Assembly (NCBI GenBank): GCA_964370855.1
Contig: CAYJMF010000046.1
Location: 1-36,152, forward strand
DNA: 36,152 nt
DNA from: JAKLKS01 sp964370855
Lineage (GTDB): Bacteria > Planctomycetota > JAJSAM01 > JAKLKS01
Reading direction: 5' to 3'
How positions within the stretch are numbered: position 1 is the first letter of the stretch; each line of letters opens with the position of its first letter. The position numbers and the translations under genes were made by a program. Below are positions 32,115-36,152 of the stretch, piece by piece. Below the pieces are notes generated by a model. The model saw nothing but the letters and a program-made list of their open reading frames with translations, did no database searches and had not been told where the DNA came from.

Positions 32115-32407
32115 CGGGGCTTCTTCCCCCGGGCCGCGGTGCGGCGCCGCGCGCCGCCGCCGCTCCCCTCCGCCGTCTCCCGGAGCCTCGCGAGGGAGGG
32201 CGCGGGCAGGACGAGGTCGATGCCGCCGCAGGCGAGGCAGACCGTCCCCTGCACGGCGAAGTCGTGGTAGTGGGCCCCCGGCGTCTCCACCATGAGGAAG
32301 GAGGAGTTGGGGTGCGCGCTGGTGCGCAGCGGCGCGGGGCCGAAGAGGTCGGCGCCCCCGCAGCGGAGGCAGGTCGATTTCGCGGCGCTCATCTTCACGG
32401 GTTTCAC
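32111..32407 (-). CDS. Small double-CxxC zinc-ribbon protein 2 in the hut operon
   Basis: 98 aa from a GTG at 32407 that overlaps the previous stop (GTGA); an ATG at 32392 is an alternative. Four cysteines in two knuckles, C13-x2-C16-GG and C57-x2-C60-GG, form a probable zinc ribbon with a 40-residue insert containing HPNSSFLMVETPGAHYHDF. The last 28 residues are Arg/Lys/Gly rich. It looks like a diverged sister of the gene just upstream. No known hut component has this form. Coupling to hutI suggests a role or at least co-expression in histidine use; function unknown. Confidence 0.72.
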   Translation of the reverse strand: MKPVKMSAAKSTCLRCGGADLFGPAPLRTSAHPNSSFLMVETPGAHYHDFAVQGTVCLACGGIDLVLPAPSLARLRETAEGSGGGARRRTAARGKKPR

Positions 32408-32673
32408 GTCCCTTCCTCGATGTCCGCCACGTTCCTAGCGGGGGGGGCGTCGTCCCCCTCCTCCCCCTTTCCCTTCCCGCCCACGAGGCGGTCGCTGACC
32501 TTCTTTCGCGGCTTGAGGAAGAGGTGGACGTAGCCGCAGTCGGCGCAGGCGAAGCCGACCAGCGGGTCCCCGAACCAGCCGAAGGTCGCCGGCACGTAGC
32601 CGTGGATGTCCTTCGGGGCGGTGAACTCCCCGCCGCCGCAGGCGACGCACTTCGCGGGGGGCTTCACGCTCAC
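32404..32673 (-). CDS. Small double-CxxC zinc-ribbon protein 1 in the hut operon
   Basis: 89 aa. GTG start at 32673 overlaps the hutU stop (GTGA), and its stop overlaps the next GTG, so it is translationally locked between hutU and hutI. C9-x2-C12-GG and C43-x2-C46-G form a ribbon around DIHGYVPATFGWFGDPLVGF, followed by a short LFLKPRKK stretch and an acidic tail. The long frame that continues upstream is the shadow of hutU. The fold could bind zinc, RNA or a partner protein; no function can be assigned. Confidence 0.72.
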   Translation of the reverse strand: MSVKPPAKCVACGGGEFTAPKDIHGYVPATFGWFGDPLVGFACADCGYVHLFLKPRKKVSDRLVGGKGKGEEGDDAPPARNVADIEEGT

Positions 32674-34406
32674 GCCCGGCCCCCCCCGCGGCGGCGCTCC
32701 GCCATGGGGATCCGCACGCCGCGGGCCTTCGCCACCCTCTTCGCGAGGGGGTAGCCGGCGTCGGCATGGCGGACGACGCCCATGCCCGGGTCGCAGGTCA
32801 GCACGCGCTCCAGCCTCACGTCCATCTCCTTCGTGCCGTCGCAGCAGATCACCATGCCGGCATGGAGAGAGTAGCCGATGCCGACGCCGCCGCCGTGGTG
32901 GAAGGAGACCCAGGTGGCGCCGGCGGCGGTGTTGAGGAGCGCGTTGAGGATGGGCCAGTCGGCCACGGCGTCGGTGCCGTCCCGCATCGCCTCCGTCTCC
33001 CGGTTGGGGGAGGCGACGGAGCCGCAGTCGAGGTGGTCCCGCCCGATGACGACGGGGGCGGAGAGGATGCCGCGGCGCACCATCCGGTTGAACTCGAGGC
33101 CGGCCTTCGCCCGCTCCCCGTAGCCGAGCCAGCAGATGCGGGCGGGCAGGCCCTGGAAGGCGACCCGCTCGCGGGCGAGCCGGATCCAGCGGGCGAGCGC
33201 GCGGTCCTTCGGGAAGAGGCGGAGGATCGCCTCGTCGGTCTTCCGGAGGTCCTCCGGGTCGCCGGACAGCACCGCCCAGCGGAAGGGGCCCTTCCCCTCG
33301 CAGAAGAGGGGCCGGATGTAGGCCGGCACGAAGCCCGGGTAGGCGAAGGCGTCGGCGAAGCCCTCCTCCTTCGCGAAGCCCCGGAGGTTGTTCCCGTAGT
33401 CGAAGGTGGCGGCGCCGCGCTTCATGAGGTCCACCATGAGCCGGCAGTGGTCCACGATGGTGCGGCGGGACTCCCTCTCGTAGCGGGCGGGATCGGACTT
33501 CCGCAGCGACAGCGCCTCCGCGAGGGTGAAGCCGTCGGGGACGTACCCGTTCAGCGGGTCGTGGGCCGAGGTCTGGTCCGTGAGGAGGTCCGGCACCACG
33601 CCGCGCTCCGCGAGGCGGCGGAGCAGCGTCGTCGCGTGGGCCGCCACGCCGACGGAGACGGCCTCGCCGGCCCCCTTCGCGGCGAGGGCCCGGTCGATGG
33701 CCGCGTCCACGGTGGGCGCCGTCTCGTCGAGGTAGCGGGTCTTCAGCCGCTTCGCGATGCGGGCAGGGTCCACCTCGGCGGCGAGGCAGACCCCCTCGTT
33801 CATGGTGGCGGCCAGCGGCTGCGCGCCGCCCATGCCGCCGAGGCCGCCGGTGACGACGAGGCGGCCGCGGAGGCTCTCCGAGCGGAAGTGCTTCCGCCCC
33901 GCGGCGGCGAAGGTCTCGTAGGTGCCCTGGAGGATCCCCTGGGTGCCGATGTAGATCCAGGAGCCCGCCGTCATCTGCCCGAACATCATGAGCCCGCGAT
34001 CCTCGAGGTCGCGGAAGTGCTCCCAGTTCGCCCAGCGCCCGACGAGGTTCGCGTTGGCGATGAGGACCCGGGGGGCGTGGCGGTGGGTGCGGAAGACGCC
34101 CACGGGCTTCCCCGACTGGACGAGGAGGGTCTCGTCCTCCTCCAGGGATCGCAGCGAGGCGAGGATGGCGTCGAGGCAGGCCCGGTTCCGCGCCGCCTTC
34201 CCGGAGCCGCCGTAGACGACGAGCCGCGCCGGGTCCTCGGCCACCTCGGCGTCGAGGTTGTTCAGCAGCATCCGGTAGGGGGCCTCGATCTGCCAGGAGC
34301 GGCAGTGGAGCCTGCGACCCCGGGGGGAGCCGCCGCCGAGGGGGCTCCACGCCTTCGCCCCGGCCTTCGCCCCGGCCTTCGCCCTCGCCTTCGCCCTCGC
34401 CGCCAC
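32670..34406 (-). CDS. hutU: Urocanate hydratase
   Basis: 578 aa, slightly longer than the usual 550-560. It converts urocanate to imidazolonepropionate using tightly bound NAD as electrophile. Family blocks: RMLLNNLDAEVAE, VVTGGLGGMGGAQPLAATMN (NAD site), TDQTSAHDPLNGY, FDYGNNLRG, the catalytic-type cysteine C425 in LPARICWLGYG, and GRDHLDCGSVASPNRETEAM. C461 takes the place often held by serine. Residues 2-19 are an Ala/Lys/Arg repeat (ARAKARAKAGAKAGAKA) not found in the family; it comes from a 12-bp tandem repeat. GTG start, 1 nt after the hutH stop. Confidence 0.96.
   Translation of the reverse strand: MAARAKARAKAGAKAGAKAWSPLGGGSPRGRRLHCRSWQIEAPYRMLLNNLDAEVAEDPARLVVYGGSGKAARNRACLDAILASLRSLEEDETLLVQSGKPVGVFRTHRHAPRVLIANANLVGRWANWEHFRDLEDRGLMMFGQMTAGSWIYIGTQGILQGTYETFAAAGRKHFRSESLRGRLVVTGGLGGMGGAQPLAATMNEGVCLAAEVDPARIAKRLKTRYLDETAPTVDAAIDRALAAKGAGEAVSVGVAAHATTLLRRLAERGVVPDLLTDQTSAHDPLNGYVPDGFTLAEALSLRKSDPARYERESRRTIVDHCRLMVDLMKRGAATFDYGNNLRGFAKEEGFADAFAYPGFVPAYIRPLFCEGKGPFRWAVLSGDPEDLRKTDEAILRLFPKDRALARWIRLARERVAFQGLPARICWLGYGERAKAGLEFNRMVRRGILSAPVVIGRDHLDCGSVASPNRETEAMRDGTDAVADWPILNALLNTAAGATWVSFHHGGGVGIGYSLHAGMVICCDGTKEMDVRLERVLTCDPGMGVVRHADAGYPLAKRVAKARGVRIPMAERRRGGGRA
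34351..34398 (-). repeat. Four 12-bp tandem repeats at the hutU 5' end
   Basis: Four units of the GCCTTCGCCCCG/GCCTTCGCCCTC type encode the basic Ala-Lys tail at the HutU N-terminus. The period is a multiple of three, so gain or loss of units would only change tail length. Confidence 0.85.
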
Positions 34407-34407
34407 G

Positions 34408-35973
34408 CTACCTCCTCCCGGTCCCGAGCCCGCGGAGGCGGCCCGCGGCCCCCTCCGCCGCCGCCCCGATGGCGCCGGACCGGATGGCCATGGCCAGGGC
34501 GCGGAGCGCCGGAGCGGGGGGGCGGTCCCCCCCGAAGCGGGGAACCCACTCCCTCACCCGGGCCCGCGCCGCCTCGACGCCCCGGCCCGGGGCCGGTCCC
34601 CCGCGGGCGTCCAGCGCCTCCGCCGCGCAGAGGAGCTCCGCCGCGAGCACGTGCTCGGCGTTGGCCACCACCTGCCCGAACTTCCGCGCCGCCGCCGTGC
34701 CCATGGAGACGTGGTCCTCCTGGTTCCCGCTGGTCGGGATGGAATCCACGGAGGCCGGGTGGCAGAGGACCTTGTTCTCCGAGACCAGCGCCGCCGCCGT
34801 CACCTGCACGATCATCATCCCCGACTCGAGGCCGCCCTCCCGCGCGAGGAAGGGGGGCAGGCCGCCGGAGAGGTCGGGGTTCACCATCTGCTCGATGCGC
34901 CGCTCGCTGATGGAGGCGAGCTCCGCCGCCGCCATGGCGGCGGTGTCGAAGGCGATGGCGAGGGGCTGCGCGTGGAAGTTCCCCGCGGAGACGAACTCCT
35001 CCCTCTCGCCGGCGAAGACGAGGGGGTTGTCCGTCGTGGAATTGGCCTCGCGGAGGGAGACGGTGAGCGCCCACTCCAGCGCGTCGCGGGAGGCGCCGTG
35101 CACCTGGGGCACGCAGCGGAGCGAGTAGGGGTCCTGCACGCGGCCGTGGGGCTTCGCGTGGGAGGGGAAGGTGCGGGAGCCGCGGAAGAGGCGCCGGAGG
35201 TTCGCTGCGGAGGCCTCCTGGCCGGGGTGGGGGCGGACCTCCTGCACCCGCGCGAGGAAGGGGCGCGCCGAGCCGCGGAGCGCCTCCACGGTCATGGCCG
35301 CGGCGACGTCGGCGGCCCGGACCAGGGAGTCGCAGAAGACCAGCGCCGAGAGTCCCAGCGCGTTGGTCACCTGGGTCCCGTTGATGAGGGAGAGGGCGTC
35401 CTTGGGGCCGAGGCGGACGGGCTTGAGGCCCGCCTTCGCGAGGGCCGCGCCGCCGTCCATGCGCTTCCCCTCGAAGGTCGCCTCCCCCTCGCCGATGAGG
35501 ACGAGGGCGATGTGGGCGAGGGGGGCGAGGTCGCCGCTCGCGCCGACGGACCCCTGGGCGGGGACGACGGGGAGCACGTTCTTCTCGAAGAGGCGGAGCA
35601 GCGCGCGGAGCACGGCGGGGGAGACGCCGCTGTGGCCCCGGGCGAGGGTGTTGGCCCGGAGCGCCATGGCGAGGCGGACCTCCCAGGGGGGGAGGGCCGG
35701 CCCGACGCCGGCGGCGTGGGAGCGGAGCAGGTTCAACTGGAGTTGAACCAGTTTCGGCCCGGGGATGGCGACGTCCTGGAACTTCCCGAACCCGGTGTTG
35801 ACGCCGTAGACGGAGCGTCCCGACGCGACGGCCCGGTCCACGGCCTTCCGCGCCTTCTCCACCCGGCCCCAGGCGGCGGGGGAGAGGCGGAGGCGCACGG
35901 TCTCGCCGGAGAGGATCCGCCATGCGTCGTCGAGGCCGAACCGCGCGCCGTCGAGGAGGAGGGTTCCGGGCAT
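34408..35973 (-). CDS. hutH: Histidine ammonia-lyase
   Basis: 521 aa. It removes ammonia from L-histidine to give urocanate, the first step. The Ala-Ser-Gly triad that cyclises to the MIO cofactor is at 145-147 in GSVGASGDLAPLAH. VYGVNTGFGKF (about 55-65), NGTQVTNALG, KPHGRVQDPYSLRC, STTDNPL and GNFHAQPLA are all present. The ATG at 35973 with GGGAG upstream gives the family's normal start; a further ATG at 36012 would add 13 unconserved residues. First gene of the hut run; no regulator such as HutC is visible within the window. Confidence 0.96.
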   Translation of the reverse strand: MPGTLLLDGARFGLDDAWRILSGETVRLRLSPAAWGRVEKARKAVDRAVASGRSVYGVNTGFGKFQDVAIPGPKLVQLQLNLLRSHAAGVGPALPPWEVRLAMALRANTLARGHSGVSPAVLRALLRLFEKNVLPVVPAQGSVGASGDLAPLAHIALVLIGEGEATFEGKRMDGGAALAKAGLKPVRLGPKDALSLINGTQVTNALGLSALVFCDSLVRAADVAAAMTVEALRGSARPFLARVQEVRPHPGQEASAANLRRLFRGSRTFPSHAKPHGRVQDPYSLRCVPQVHGASRDALEWALTVSLREANSTTDNPLVFAGEREEFVSAGNFHAQPLAIAFDTAAMAAAELASISERRIEQMVNPDLSGGLPPFLAREGGLESGMMIVQVTAAALVSENKVLCHPASVDSIPTSGNQEDHVSMGTAAARKFGQVVANAEHVLAAELLCAAEALDARGGPAPGRGVEAARARVREWVPRFGGDRPPAPALRALAMAIRSGAIGAAAEGAAGRLRGLGTGRR

Positions 35974-36152
35974 GGGCTCCCGTCGCGTGGGGGGTGGAGC
36001 GGCCAGGACCATGGTACGTGCCGGGGCCGGTTCGGTGGAGGGAGGAAGGGGAGGGGACCGCCCAAAATAAACCCCCCCACAATTTGGGGGGGGGGGGGGG
36101 GGGGGGGGGCCCGCGGCGCGGGGGGGGGGGGGGGGGGCCCCCCCCCCCCCCC
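35974..36152. other. hutH upstream region and contig edge
   Basis: The first 85 bases should carry the hut promoter; I cannot place -35/-10 boxes with confidence. A short AT-rich patch (36063-36085) is followed by G and C homopolymers to the end, which look like an assembly or sequencing artefact. Confidence 0.5.

Noticed and set aside
32404..34350. 648-codon frame with zinc ribbon at its end
   Set aside because: Upstream part is the shadow of hutU; the real small gene starts at the GTG overlapping the hutU stop (32673).

Overview
The window is a very GC-rich bacterial contig piece (well above 70% GC by eye, not computed) with G/C homopolymer runs at both ends and a 10-N gap next to a C-run near 12.7 kb, so it looks like a draft or metagenome assembly. 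A planctomycete-like host is the best guess. The omega subunit has the 'GGRF-LTALIQ-RL' form I associate with Planctomycetota, there are membrane-anchored proteins with 'ENAA' and 'LVP...P-DPFTGG' motifs, and there are exported CARDB/cytochrome c proteins. This placement is inference.

Layout. 0.2-2.3 kb (+): an AlkD-like DNA alkylation repair protein, then an AAA/DUF4143 ATPase behind an AT-rich palindrome. 15.4-2.5 kb (-): a housekeeping block read leftwards: gspK, a DAHP synthase cut at its 3' end by the gap, tpiA-secG-yicC-gmk-rpoZ-coaC-coaB in tight, often overlapping order, full-length ftsK, and a second FtsK-like protein that keeps the four-helix membrane domain and the C-terminal gamma winged helix but has no motor. 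15.5-16.2 kb (+): pgsA. 16.2-16.7 kb: a gene-free stretch full of hairpins. 16.7-23.9 kb (+): an operon-like run of five related membrane-anchored proteins of unknown function (order A1-B1-A2-B2-HAD-C), in which A-B is a tandem duplication with unit spacing of about 2.62 kb. 25.5-23.9 kb (-): FtcD. 25.7-28.5 kb (+): an ADP-forming acyl-CoA synthetase fused to a GNAT domain. 30.7-28.5 kb (-): two exported di-haem-motif cytochromes. 36.0-30.9 kb (-): a hut operon, hutH-hutU-(two small zinc-ribbon proteins)-hutI.

How the genes work together. HutH, HutU, HutI and FtcD form a complete route from histidine through urocanate, imidazolonepropionate and formiminoglutamate to glutamate, ammonia and methenyl-tetrahydrofolate. 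The tpiA-coaB block joins nucleotide, cofactor and secretion functions in a common bacterial arrangement. FtsK and its motor-less neighbour are probably co-transcribed.

Spread between the genes are several palindromic repeat families: a long hairpin with identical 29-nt arm cores at 13.9 and 25.5 kb, a 41-bp-arm hairpin at 16.2 kb whose arm reappears at the start of the HAD gene, short GTGCCAGGCAC and GGTGTCTGACACC palindromes, and a recurrent GGAATCGAA motif. The most novel candidates are the motor-less FtsK-like protein, the duplicated A-B membrane-protein array, the twin zinc ribbons inside the hut operon, and the repeat families.
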